This document shows positions 50,090 through 62,084 of a stretch of DNA of 64,000 nucleotides, one piece after another. The notes under the pieces are model-generated. The model did not search any database and was not told the origin of the DNA. It was given only the letters and a program-made list of their open reading frames with translations. The DNA comes from Epiperipatus broadwayi (lineage: Eukaryota; Onychophora; Udeonychophora; Euonychophora; Peripatidae): NCBI GenBank assembly GCA_028023455.1, contig JAQFVV010001000.1:62001-126000 (forward strand), given 5' to 3'. Position numbers and translations under genes: made by a program. Numbering within the stretch: position 1 is the stretch's first letter; every line of letters begins with the position of its first letter.

Positions 50090-53000
50090 TTTATTAAAAA
50101 ATCTAAGATGGCTTTCCAAGAGATTTTTGCCCTAATAAGAAGTTTTTAAAAAAATGTTAAAGCTGAAATGCACTGTAAATGCAAAATTAAATTAAATAGA
50201 AAAAAATCTAATACTTTGGAATTTCCATTAATCCATTAATGAAAATTCTACACTGTTTAAATAGATATAAAAAAGATATAAGATTATACAAGAACCATTA
50301 TTGATCCTTATCAAGGTTCAAATTTTCTTAAAATAGCAATGAATATATGTTTTTTTTTTGTCTCAGGCAGAATACACAAGAAAATCACCTCGGGTAGCAA
50401 ATAGTTCAAATATGAGACCCAGCATATAAATAGTGGGCTTTTTAAAAAAAAAAAAGAAGAGAGAATATTTTGAGAGTTGTCCCTCATCACTATGCCCATC
50501 ATAATGTACAGTAGGTAGAAAGGGAAAAACCACTGTTGTTCCTTTCTTGGACCCCACCTCCCATATGCTGCCACTATAGTCCAGTCTTTGAAGAATGCTG
50601 CTAGCTATCGAAGTTCACCCATACTAATCATTCTGGGTAATGTCCAGGTAAAAGCTTAAAAACAAGCAAGAATTTCAATCCTGTTGTCTATATCCAAATC
50701 TTTTATAATGTAATTATATGTACTTAAATATATAAAAAGTTAACTTTTATTGTAAATACCTGTAATCGACCCTTTAACTCATTTAAATTCTTTGTAATTC
50801 TCTTAAATAACTCAAGCTCATAATATTTTAGATATTTTTAATATGAAAATATAATATTTGTTTTATACTAATTTCAGTAGTATAACTCTTGTGTGTTTTT
50901 TTTTAACAAACTTCACTCGCAAGGGTTGTGAGATGATAATTTGCAAAAGCACAAATTATGTTAAAAAGGGGGGAGGGAGGTTAGCAAAGAAAGTATTTTC
51001 AAAGAAAATGAATTGTTTTCTCTTTCTCACCAGTGAAGTTATGTCAAATATATTAAAGCTGTAAGATTCAACTTCAAATCTTAGTTTCACCTCAGTCATA
51101 TTTGTTCTATCATCTTCTACCCACTCCTCCATCCCACCTAAATTTAAACCTCATTATTGGAATGTGTGCATATAATAGTATGTTATATATATAAAAGCTT
51201 GTTAAATATGCCTCATGCACACACATTCCAATATGAGATATTAACGCACTGAAATTAATTTATTAAATTTAGAATATTTAATATTTTGCATTAATAATTA
51301 TTTAGGTCAAAGTTATATAACATTTAATTTATAAAATCTAAAAGTTGTTTTTAACTTTTTTTTTAAATATTTAAATGTATTAAAAATAGAAATCCCCCTG
51401 CTAAGTAAAATTGTAAGTCATAGTGGGTGGGAAGAGACAATAGAATACTGAGAAATATTCCTGAAAGCTTTTTTTTTATTACTTTTAATTAGTTTTAAAG
51501 TAACATCTGCAGTATAATGAGATCATAGGTGAAATATGCAATAAAATAAAGCAAAATATTCGGATTAAAATGACAAATGGAACATGTGCTCTTAATGCAC
51601 TATTTTACCTGTGGATATTTGAGCAGACCAAAAAGGCAAACAAATATGTAATGTCAGATTGATCTGAAAGATAGAGAGCAAGGGAGACAAAAGTATATAA
51701 AATCCTGTTAAAAGTAAAATGGGCTCTCTCTTGTTCAAAGTAACAATCTATCTATCTGAGTCTCCAAATGTCAGACTAAGTTAATATCTAATGTCTAATC
51801 TCTGATCTGCTTTTTCATTAAAATATGCTTTTTACATATAACATTGTGATGCCCGAGTAGTAGGCATGAGCTATTCTCCTTTGGAGAGTGGGAGATGCGC
51901 TGGATCCCCTACTTGCTTTTAAAATAAACTGAAATCATCTGCTGTAATTCCATACTGCTGCCTAATCAACTGGTGCTTACAATCATGACCACTAAAAGAA
52001 CTGTTAAGGAAAAACTACTGTTACAAACTTCATGAGTGAGAGGATCATTCAGAAATGTGCATGTTTTGTTTAAATGAATGTAACTGGTTCCCAAAATCTC
52101 TAAGAATTTTTACACTCTTTATTCAAACTTGAATTCATATCTTTAATTTGTTTAGTTTTGTTTATAATTTCTCCTCATGTAAATCCTTTTAAACCACCAA
52201 ACTTCTTAAAATCTGTAACCTTTAAAATGTTTAATTACTATATGATCTTTCCTTTTCTTTGGGTATCCATTTCTATTAATATGTATTTATTGATGTAATT
52301 AATTTCATGCCTCAATAATTTCTGACCTAGCTTCTTAACTTTATCAAATGTTAGCCTTCACCAAAATGCATGGAATTATTAGATAATAGATTTATAGCGA
52401 ACTCATATTATATTTATGAATCAGCTAGCTTGGAAATTATGATCTTTATATTTCATAAGTTATTTCTCAGACGAATCTCATTTTATGTTAATATGCTTTC
52501 TTGTATTGTTTTATATTTAATGAATTATCTTAGCTTCAGAGATGCATCTAACTTTTATGATTAGCTATGAGTGTGAATGTACCATAATTTGTGTGGGCAG
52601 ATATCTTAGCTTAATAGAAATATGCTAGAATTATAATCGTTACGCTTTTATTATTAGTTTCAATTGTTGTGCATTTAATTTAACTTTATAATTAAACTAA
52701 TTTCATGTTATTTGAGGGCTTGTAAGTTAATCACTCATAAATGTAAGCTTTGGGAATGAGTCATCATTTATTAGCAATTAAATATATAAAAATGTTCTAT
52801 TATCAAATGATAGGTGTTATTATTGAGCGATGCCAAAGTTTTTATCTTGTTTTAAGCCAAGTAATCACTGGATATCTATGTTTAAAGGTATCATTCCACT
52901 CCATACAGAAGGGCACAATTCAAAATGCTCCCATGGAAAGCTGAGTCCATCATGTGGTCAGGTAGTAACAGTGGCAGAAGTTCCCATACACCCAGACTTG

Positions 53001-55075
53001 CGATTATGAGTGGTCTTATAGGGTCCCTGGCAAAAAGCCTGTCCACAAGTTTATATTTTCCTCCTGGCTTGCATCTCAGAGTTTGCTCCATTATTATTCT
53101 ATGGCATCTCTATCAATACCACCTCCCATCCATTTAATTATTCTTGTATTCCCTGCTTATGATTTTACTTCCCAAACCTCCCATATTATTTGCTCTAATA
53201 ACAGGCCCTTTTTAGAATTAATCATGTTTAAAATTTTATATATAATCTATTGTTGGGATGAGTAAATTTGCAGCTGTATATCTCATTCAAGTTTACTTCA
53301 CATGATAGATAATGTACTTAGTCCAAGGCATGACATAAGAGCTTGCTACCATTTAATACGAAAGGGACAGTTCAAATGATTAATGCTTTAATAATGTAAA
53401 CCTGTGCCATATTAGGAGTATTGACTAAGATCAAATCCAAGCTTGTAAATAGATTTATATATCAATATTAAATATAGTTTAAATTATATCTACATCTTCA
53501 TGACTATTTCCTTAATACCCTATACCCATAGTGGCTCTTGTTGAAATAAATTAAATATAACTAGGTCATTCATTATATTAGTAATAATATTAGTTGTAAT
53601 AGAATTATTTAGAGTCTCTTGCATCTCCCTGACCCCCATGGCCTAAAAGATGTTGCTAATGTGGTGGTAAGTATGTTACCCCATAGTTATATGTTGCGTA
53701 GTCAATCTACTAGATTTGAACTCAGCATTGCAGGCCCTGAACCCATCTGTAGTGCTGCTCTTGACTGTAGTGGAGGGAAGATGCAACTGGTTAACGAGAT
53801 ATATAAATTCTGACCATTACAATATATATGTTAAAATGTACTTACATTAATAAATAAAGTAATTTAGCTAATGATTTCCCAGGATGGGATTTTATAAATG
53901 TAGATTGTTTTAAAATGGAATAAAATTAAAATGTACTATATTTTGACCTGGAAACAGTGCTTCTGGACAGTATCGGTTAATTATCTCACAATCCTTTAAG
54001 AACTAAAAGTAGAAAAGTGGGAAGGGGAATTTATTCAAGAAATATATTTCCTTATTTATTATTTTTTTGTGTGTTAATTAAATCTTTTACCTGAAGTAAT
54101 TGATTGCACAGGTTGATTTTTATGCTGTATTAGATTCTTTAAGGCTACCTATTTATAATTATTCACATTTGGTGATTAATAAATCTTGGGTTGATAATGA
54201 ATGCCAATCATACTGACTCAGACCTAAAATGGTCACTTATTTGCGTGTAATCTGACTCCCGTTTGCACATACTTCTGTGGGCCAGAGAGTGAACAAGGTA
54301 GAGTTGGGTAATCTACATGATATCCATACAGCAGACATGGGGCTCCAGTAATTTCTATCTCTTCATTAGGTACCGTTTCACAACATCACAGACAGGCTGA
54401 ACCATTTTCTTAATTTCTGTAGGCATGCGAGTGTCTGCAAAGTGGCTTGTATGAAGAAGTTGAGTGTCAAATCAATGTGGTTGGTGTGCTTGATAATTAC
54501 CCATTTCTTAATAGCTTACAGTTCTAAATATTGTAATGTTATTCTCAATAACTTAATGCTGTTCCAGCGAGATCCATTCTTAAAATAAATAAAAGATGTT
54601 ATTTTAATGATTTTCTTTTTTTTGTGTCATTTTAGAAAAACATCAATTATTTTGGTATAATTGTTTTTTACTTTGACATTATTTTGTTACATAATATCTT
54701 AGAAGATTTAAATTAGAAAAAAAATGTTATTTTTTTTAATACAATCGCTGATTGACCAAAACAATCCAATTTTCTTATAATAAATGAGAATGGAAAATTT
54801 ACATATATTAAAATCCGTGGTCATTTAATTTAAGTTTTTTTTTGTTTTGTTTAAATAATATAAACCAATAATTTTGTGAAGGCTGTAATAAATTTAAAAA
54901 ATTACTGCTGTATGCAAATATATCTTGCATGATGCGTTTTCACATAAATCTATCTGTATAAATATTACACTAATGTAGAGAATTTTTCCCTGAGCTTGAG
55001 TAAAAATCTAAATTAAACACTTAATAAGTTAAAATATATGTATAAAACTAAATTTCCAGTGTGTTGGAATTATTT
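50090..55075. other. Non-coding part of the 12.96-kb insert
   Basis: AT-rich, with GC-richer patches at 50380-50580, 51850-51960, 52870-53140, 53610-53810 and 54190-54450. These look like old repeats. The 53690-53730 patch has a minus-strand GAGTTCAAATC, B-box-like. None gives a recognisable protein or family. Confidence 0.45.
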
Positions 55076-55079
55076 TATT

Positions 55080-56172
55080 TACTATTATATATATATATTA
55101 ATAAAAATATAAACAAATATTATAGACAACTACATTAATAAATATTTAATTTATTACATCGAATGATTTTCATTCAAAATGAACCCTTTCAAGATGTTAG
55201 AATAAATCAAAAAGTCACGCAATTTATATTAACGTAGCACACACTTATTGTTCAAATTAAATCCTAAAAATTATTAAAATTTTTTATGTTTAACTGACGA
55301 CTTTCTACTCAAATTCACGGATTCCTGGTGCAAAATTCAGAAACTTAGCATCCTTTAACCTTAATAATAAAGGCTTCATAAACATTATGACAAATCAAGG
55401 ACACAGTTTATAAAATTTACCATCAACAATCAGAAGACACAGATGACACCAAATGTCTGTAGAGTTAAAAGAAATCAGATGGCATATATTCAATATAGCA
55501 GTTTTCTTAATCTTGTTTATAAAAATCTTTAAATAAACTAAAAGATATTATATCCACTGAATTATATAAAAACTTGCACTTTTCTTTAGTAGACTAAAGT
55601 CATTTCTTCATTAATATTAATACTTCTATGACGTTCTAATTTAAAAGCATTTCTAAAATTTTCTTCAATAATATTTCATATGATGGAATTAGAATCCACT
55701 ATGTTGCCTTAATAAAATACTTTAATAAAAATATAAACAAATATTATAGACAACTACATTAATAAATATTTAATTTATTACATCGAATCGATTTTCGTTC
55801 AAAATGAACCACTCAAATTCACGGATTCCTGGTGCAAAATTCAGAAACTTAGCATCCTTTAACCTTAATAATAAAGGCTTCATAAAAATTATGACAAATC
55901 AAGTTAAACATAAATTTTTTTAATAATTATGACAAATCAAGTTAAACATAAAAAATTTTAATAATTTAATATAAATTTTAATAATTTAATATAAATCACA
56001 TGACTTTTTGATTTATTCTAACATCTTGAAAAGGTTCATTTTGAACGAAAATCGATTCGATGTAAGAAATTAAATATTTATTAATGTAGTTGTCTATAAT
56101 ATTTGTTTATATTTTTATTAAAGTATTTTATTAAGGCAACATAATGGATTCTAATTCCATCATATGAAATAT
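55080..56172. repeat. Foldback repeat cluster with 140-bp inverted arms
   Basis: 55671-55810 and 56033-56172 are near-perfect reverse complements (140 bp each, 222-nt loop). They include ATGATGGAATTAGAATCCA and CAACTACATTAATAAATATT. A third copy of part of the arm lies at 55099-55231. It extends further inward and matches 55988-56120 in inverse. A separate segment (CTCAAATTCACGGATTCC... to GGCTTCATAAA) is directly repeated at 55309-55400 and 55812-55905. Two short tandem copies of TATGACAAATCAAGTTAAAC lie at 55901 and 55929. The right arm stops 10 bp before the LTR at 56183. Confidence 0.85.
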
Positions 56173-56182
56173 ATATATATAT

Positions 56183-58243
56183 TGTAACGATATATAAATA
56201 TGTCGTTACATTAATTTAAAATAAAAACTTAAAAGTTCGCAAATAAAAGTAAAAAACTAAACGCTAAAATTAAAATGTTTTGTTAAACGTTTTTATACAT
56301 TCGCACAGATGCCAAACTTTAAAAATATTTTTTTTTTAAAAAACAAATAAATAAGTATTTGAACGTACTTTTTTATAAAAAAAAAGTACAAGATTTAAAA
56401 ATAAAAACAGGTATTAATTAATTCTTGTAATCTGTAAATGGAAATGATTGTTTATAAATTGTTTGAAAAGCAAGCTAGCCTTGGGCTCTTGTATAATTAA
56501 AATGATCTGATGAAAGATAGATAAGAAAATAAAGAGAAATTAGCTTGACCAATGGAAGCACTAAGCCTTGGCTCGGACCCTAACGAAAGTGATGGATTAG
56601 TGATGTTTTGTTGATTGAATCCGTGTGGATAATATAAAAAGGGAAATACAGTTTTTTCGGACAGTTCCAGTGTTTTGTGTTTGAGAGATGTGGTAGGACG
56701 CACATACCACACTCTCTATAAAAAAAATGAAAAGACTGTGATACCTTGAACCAGCTATTGCCATCTCCAGAACATTATCTTCCAATGGAGGCATCGCGGG
56801 AATTAAAAGCAGAAACCTGGACTCTTCTACCATGAGCTATGAACTTTACAAATTAACAACAACAACAAAAAAAAGTAATTAAGAACTTTCGTCAATGTTT
56901 TTTTTAAAGATTCAGCTAATTTAAATTTTAAAATGAACTCTTATTTGATTTTCAAATTAATAATTGATTGTTTAAATTTATATAGTTAAGTTTTGCTAAA
57001 ATCATTTTCATTTTATTATTATTATTTGTAGTAATATTTATTGTAGAAATTATTAAATGCATTAGATTTAAGTTGGGTGTAGATGTTGCAGAGATTCGTT
57101 AGCGATTGATTATGTTGTGGTTTTCACAGTCAATTAGAATATATAAGTCAACAATGCCACTGCAGTGTCTTATGATGAACACCAAAGGGTCTCCTGTATT
57201 CCCTCAGCAATTGACGTTATCGATTGACTTTGTATTTTGATCGGTTGTGTTTAATTTGGAATGTTTCTGACCGTGGAATCTGTGCAGCCGATCTATACTC
57301 GACATTATAAAGCAAATTGTATAAAAATAATCTGTGCAAATGTATTTAAATGTTAAATTTAAGTCGGGCATGAATGGCTATATAGTTTTGTAAAGTTATA
57401 TTAAGGGAGGGTAATCTTAGGTTATTAATTTCGTAGTTGAATTGGTTCAATGGATTGGATATATTTGTGTAATTGTAGATGTAGTATGAGATCTGCTACG
57501 GGCAGGATTATATATATATGCCACACACCTTCTGTTTGTCTATGGGTGGGTTTGTAAGATGGCAAAGGACCGCAGTCCATTCCTATGGAGTTTTATATTT
57601 ATTGTTCTACTTGCCAACAGATGTAACATTCCTGTTGGTGGAGAGACAATGTCTTCTCTAATTCTACTTACTGATCAGATGTACATTCCTGACAGTATAG
57701 TATTTTGTGTTGTCGTATTTTCATGCTACATTGAATACATAAATGTATCAGATGGATTGGCGCCGGTTTGATTGCGAAATTTGTTGCCTAAGGTTAAATC
57801 AGGGAAGAATATTTTCTTTTCAAATGCAGATCTATGTAGTCTATTCACACTCAACTATCTAAATAAAATATCAAACTCATTGAAACTTAGTTAAATGTAA
57901 AATTAAAAGTTAATATAAAAATCTAAAATGTTAAACTTATTCCTCAAATTAGAATGATTTTATATGTGCGTAAATAAATATTTTTATGTGTTAATTTCTG
58001 GCAGTGGCTTTTATTTATTTATATTTAAGATATAAATTAAGATATAGATTTTTATCTCTGTGTCTCCACTGAGCTAGTGACTTGGGCTAACGATCTGAAT
58101 ATTTAAATAAAGTGGAATCTTAACAGTGCGTATCTGCCTACTCTATAAATTTTTCTAGGTTTAAATGCCTAGATGGCGCCTTGTAGAGCAGATATCGTAT
58201 TTTGCGGTTAGATTCAATCATCACTTTCATTTCAATCGTTATA
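56183..58243 (+). repeat. 5' LTR (2061 bp) of a non-autonomous Gypsy-like element
   Basis: It begins TGTAACGA and ends TCGTTATA, short inverted ends typical of LTRs (canonical end TCGTTACA with one change). The whole length is repeated at 58881-60952 with only scattered differences. The first 28 bases form a near-palindrome, TGTAACGA...TCGTTACA. A TATA-like run at 57510-57519 and AATAAA words late in the LTR could serve transcription. An open segment of 70 codons (57559-57771) has no recognised domain and its N-terminal frame is not kept in the other LTR. Strand is assigned from the primer-binding site. Confidence 0.85.
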
Positions 58244-58245
58244 AC

Positions 58246-58263
58246 TGGCTACCCAACTTGGGC
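58246..58263 (+). other. Primer-binding site, tRNA-Lys-like
   Basis: TGGCTACCCAACTTGGGC begins 2 bp after the LTR end. It matches the classic tRNA-Lys primer-binding site (TGGCGCCCAACGTGGGGC) at 14 of 18 positions. The position right after the LTR makes the call credible. The mismatches may reflect decay or a different tRNA isoacceptor. Confidence 0.7.
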
Positions 58264-58880
58264 CGATCTTTAATAAACACGAGTGCCCTGAGAATTTTAA
58301 AAGTGAATCATGCAAATAACATTTGTTGTTTTTTCTGAAATAAGTACATTTTTGTACTAACGTAAAGTTATAGCCAGATGTTTAATAAACCACTAGTACT
58401 TTTGAAAATAAATCATGCCCGTAATATTTTTTCTGAAATTAGTATAAATATATTTGTTGTATTAACGTAAGGTTATACTTGGAATTTTGTCTTAAAGGTA
58501 CTGCCAGTAAGAAAAATTGCGCATATGTAAAAATAAATGCAAGGAATAAAACATAATAATAAATAAAAATCATAATTTTTTTTAAAAAAAGTCTTGTTAA
58601 ATTAAAATCTAATCGTTCAACTTGCCTAAGTAATAGTTAAAGGTAGGAGAAATGAAACTTGGAAGGGAGGGGGCAGAAATTTAGCTGGTAATAGGGAATC
58701 AACAGTCAACTTTTTTTGTAATCATTATCTTTGTGTGTAATTACTGTTTTGTCTTGTAAAAAAAAGTTTTGTCCTTTTGAAATTTTCATATATAATCAAT
58801 TTGTGTGACATAATTACTAACACTAAGTAAATTCTTTTTTTTTTTTTAATGTTTTTGTTTTTTGAGGAAGTTTACTGATA
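58264..58880 (+). other. Interior of the LARD-like element
   Basis: Non-coding. A ~107-bp unit (TTTAATAAAC.C.AGT... to ACGTAA.GTTATA) is tandemly repeated at about 58269-58374 and 58378-58481. A purine tract GGAAGGGAGGGGGCAG lies at 58660-58675. It would be a good polypurine tract but is about 205 bp before the 3' LTR. Next to the LTR only GAGGAAG is seen. Confidence 0.6.
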
Positions 58881-60952
58881 TGTAACGATATATAAATATG
58901 TCGTTACATTAATTTAAAATAAAAACTTAAAAGTTCACAAATAAATGTAAAAAACTAAACGCTAAAATTAAAATGTTTTGTTAAACGTATATACATTCGC
59001 ACAGATGCCAAACTTTAAAAATTTTTTTTTTTTTAAAAAAACAAATAAATAAGTATTTGAACGTACTTTTTTATAAAAAAAAAGTACAAGATTTAAAAAT
59101 AAAAACAGGTATTAATTAATTCTTGTAATCTGTAAATGGAAATGATTGTTTATAAATTGTTTGAAAAGCAAGCTAGCCTTGGGCTCTTGTATAATTAAAA
59201 TGATCTGATGAAAGATAGATAAGAAAATAAAGAGAAATTAGCTTGACCAATGGAAGCACTAAGTCTTGGCTCGGACCCTAATGAAGGTGATGGATTAGTG
59301 ACATTTTGTTGATCGAATCCGTGTGGATAATATAAAAAGGGAAATACAGTTTTTTCGGACAGTTCCAGCATTTTGTGTTTGAGAGATGTGGTAGGACGCA
59401 CATACCACACTCTCTATAAAAAAAAATGAAAAGACTGTGATACCTTGAACCAGCTATTGCCATCTCCAGAACATTATCTTCCAATGGAAGCATCGCAGGA
59501 ATTAAAAGCAGAAACCTGGACTCTGCTACCGTGAGCTATGGACTTTACAAATTAACAACAACAAAAAAAGTAATTAAGAACTTCCGTCAATGTTTTTTTT
59601 AAAGATTCAGCTAATTTAAATTTTAAAATGAACTCTTATTTGATTTTCAAATTAATAATTGATTGTTTAAATTTATATAGTTAAGTTTTGCTAAAATCAT
59701 TTTCATTTTATTATTATTATTTGTAGTAATATTTATTGTAGAAATTATTAAATGTATTACATTTAAGTTGGGTGTAGACGTTGCAGAGATTCATTAGTGG
59801 TTGATTATGTTGTGGTTTTCACAGTCGATTAGAATATATGTCAACGATGCCACTGCGGTGTCTTATGATGAACACCAAAGGGTCTCCTGTATTCCCTCAG
59901 CAATTGACGTTATCGATTGACTTTGTATTTTGATCGGTTGTGTTTAATTTGGAGTGTTTTTGACTGTGGAATCTGTGCAGCCGATCTATACTCGACATTA
60001 TAAAGCAAATTGTATAAAAATAATCTGTGCGAACGTATTTAAATGTTAAATTTAAGTCGGGCGTGAATGGCTATATAGTTTTGTAAAGTTATATTAAGGG
60101 AGGGTAATCTTAGGTTATTCATTTCGTAGTTGAATTGGTTCAATGGATTGGATATATTTGTGTAATTGTAGATGTAGTATGAGATCCGATATGGGCAGGA
60201 TTATATATATACACCACACACCTTCTGTTTGCCTATGGATGGGTTTGTAAGATGGCAAAGGACTGCAGTCCATTCCTATGGAGTTTTTTTGTTTATTGTT
60301 CTACTTGCCAACAGATGTAACATTCCTGTTGGTGGAGAGACAATGTCTTCTCTAATTCTACTTACTGATCAGATGTACATTCCTGACAGTATAGTATTTT
60401 GTGTTGTCGTATTTTCATGCTACATTGAATACATTTATTTTCATGCTACATTGAATACATAAATGTATCAGATGGATTGGCGCCAGTTTGATTGCGAAAT
60501 TTGTTGCCTAAGGTTAAATCAGGGAAGAATATTTTCTTTTCAAATGCAGATCTATGTAGTCTATTCATACTCGACTATCTAAATAAAATATCAAACTCAT
60601 TGAAACTTAGTTAAATGTAAAATTAAAAGTTAATAAAAAATCTAAAATGTTAAACTTATTCCTCAAATTAGAATGATTTTATATGTGCGTAAATAAATAT
60701 TTTTATGTGTTAATTTCTGGCAGTGGCTTTTATTTATTTATATTTAAGATATATATTTTTTTTTTTCTGCGTCTCCACTGAGCTAGTGACTTGGGCTAAC
60801 GATCTGAATATTTAAATAAAGTGGAATCTTAACAGCGCGTATCTGCCTACTCTATAAATTTTTCTAGGTTTAAATGCCTAGATTGCACCTTGTAGAGCAG
60901 ATATCATATTTTGCGGTTAGATTCGATCATCACTTTCATTTCGATCATTATA
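58881..60952 (+). repeat. 3' LTR (2072 bp)
   Basis: Direct copy of 56183-58243. It begins with the same 28-base dyad and ends TCATTATA. It carries a small internal duplication of TTTTCATGCTACATTGAATACAT at about 60410-60460 that the 5' LTR lacks. AT repeats follow the end. Confidence 0.85.
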
Positions 60953-61299
60953 ATATATATATATATATAAGTGCAATCACCCAAAGTCTCATTAAATTAT
61001 AATTATTGTGAATCTTATGCTCTAAGGCTCAGCTCTGGGATGGTGAAAGTGAAGGAGTGAGATATGATTTTTGAGAAATGTTATTGATTAGATCTATGAC
61101 CTAGGGATATAGGTAAATAGGGCAGAATCATGATGTACCTGACTTATATATCTTGTACATTGTCAGAATTGAGGTACTTTATCTGTATTCTGGATCTTGT
61201 TGGATTGATATACATTTTTCAACCGGTACAATGTTAAGTATATGAATATGTATTTGTCTATTTATTGCAACAGGGTTTGATTATACTCACCCTGTTACA
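60953..61299. other. Right terminal part of the 12.96-kb insert
   Basis: After the AT run, 61110-61240 is the partner of the repeat at 45525-45660. The last 34 bases form a hairpin, GCAACAGGGT...ACCCTGTTAC, ending in CCTGTTACA. Read on the minus strand this is an LTR-like 5' end with a terminal dyad, the same design as the LTR at 56183. Confidence 0.6.
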
Positions 61300-61810
61300 A
61301 TATAAAATCCTTTTCTTTTTCATTACAATGAGAACTTACTAGGACAAAAAGCTGAATTATCTACATTTGGAATATTCTATTAAACTTAATTAACTAATCT
61401 TGCCACTATGTCTGATAGATCACCAATCTCCACAGTGTTCTAATTTTCATATACAATATATCCCACTCCATTTGGGCTTCCAATGTTTGTGTCATTATAG
61501 TCAAGTACATGTTCACTTTTGTGTCGGTTGTCTTTTCACCATTTCTTCTAACTTCACAAAGTAGCACAATGTCCCATTTAATGTTAGACAGTTTTTTCTC
61601 CAATTTATATAATCTTATTTCAATTGAAACTGATCTGCAATTGTAAATACGTAAATAAAAGGTGTCATCAAATGTCATTCTGCTTCTCCAATTAATGGAT
61701 TCTTAGTATCTCCTGTCTTTAGGTACAAATCACTATCTTGTCTAGTGACTTTACAGCCTCCTAAAAATAAGGGCTATGATTTCATTTTATCTGTCATGAT
61801 TGTAAAAATC
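61300..61810 (-). mobile_element. RTE-like LINE, 5' half of the split copy
   Basis: The minus strand aligns with the LINE start at 11420-11935. A Met-Thr-Asp-Lys start is at about 61799. Then come YNCRSVS, LCEVRRNG and, after frame loss, a segment matching VARLV..LN and the VYAPTS region. It stops at ATATAAAATCC (61300), where the 3' half at 48338 takes over. Several stops and shifts are present. Confidence 0.85.
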
Positions 61811-62084
61811 TACCTATGTGTATACTGAATATTATAGAATCTACTCCAAGAAAAAAATGCAATTGATATTTGACTTAAAAACTATCAGGCAGTTGAAAAG
61901 AAAGTTTGTATTGTTTCTCATCTTAAACTTGCCACTCTGGACGATGCATGTTGAAAGTAGTTCATCTATCATATAGTAATAACAGCTGCAATTACAAAAA
62001 TTTATGAAATAGAGACTAGGAATTTATTGTGTTAGGTTCCATTAAGGTTTAACTTAACATAAAATCCTATTCTGCAACCCTATA

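Larger units (their letters stand above)
56183..60952 (+). mobile_element. 4.77-kb LTR retroelement without coding capacity (LARD-like)
   Basis: Two LTRs of about 2.06 kb flank only 637 bp (58244-58880). A primer-binding site lies 2 bp after the 5' LTR. Both flanks are AT microsatellite, consistent with an ATAT duplication but not proof of it. No gag, protease, RT, RNase H or integrase is present, so it would depend on an autonomous partner. Long LTRs with a short empty interior resemble large retrotransposon derivatives; an internal deletion of a full element is the alternative. High LTR-LTR similarity indicates a comparatively young insertion. Confidence 0.8.
48339..61299. mobile_element. 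12.96-kb insertion with TG...CA ends (LTR-type) inside a LINE
   Basis: The left end is TGTAACAGG (48339-48347) and the right end is CCTGTTACA (61291-61299): perfect 9-bp inverted ends with TG...CA, flanked by a 4-bp ATAT duplication. The two LINE halves outside join exactly at this site. Short inverted TG...CA ends and a 4-bp duplication are the signature of an LTR retroelement or solo LTR. I find no second internal copy of either end, so full paired LTRs are not visible. The size is partly explained by later insertions (49.5-50.1 kb, 55.1-56.2 kb, 56183-60952). No gag, pol or integrase is recognisable. It may be a solo LTR, or a decayed or non-autonomous element, swollen by nested insertions. 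Confidence 0.7.

Noticed and set aside
52891-53137. Overlapping open frames on both strands
   Set aside because: A GC-richer patch with frames open on both strands and no recognisable domain.
57559-57771. Open frame of 70 codons in the 5' LTR, similar in the 3' LTR
   Set aside because: Similarity is explained by the two LTRs being copies. The N-terminal frame is not kept and no domain is visible.
48339-61299. Polinton/Maverick or Helitron as identity of the large insert
   Set aside because: The target duplication is 4 bp, ends are short TG...CA, and no polymerase, integrase, Rep or helicase motifs are seen.
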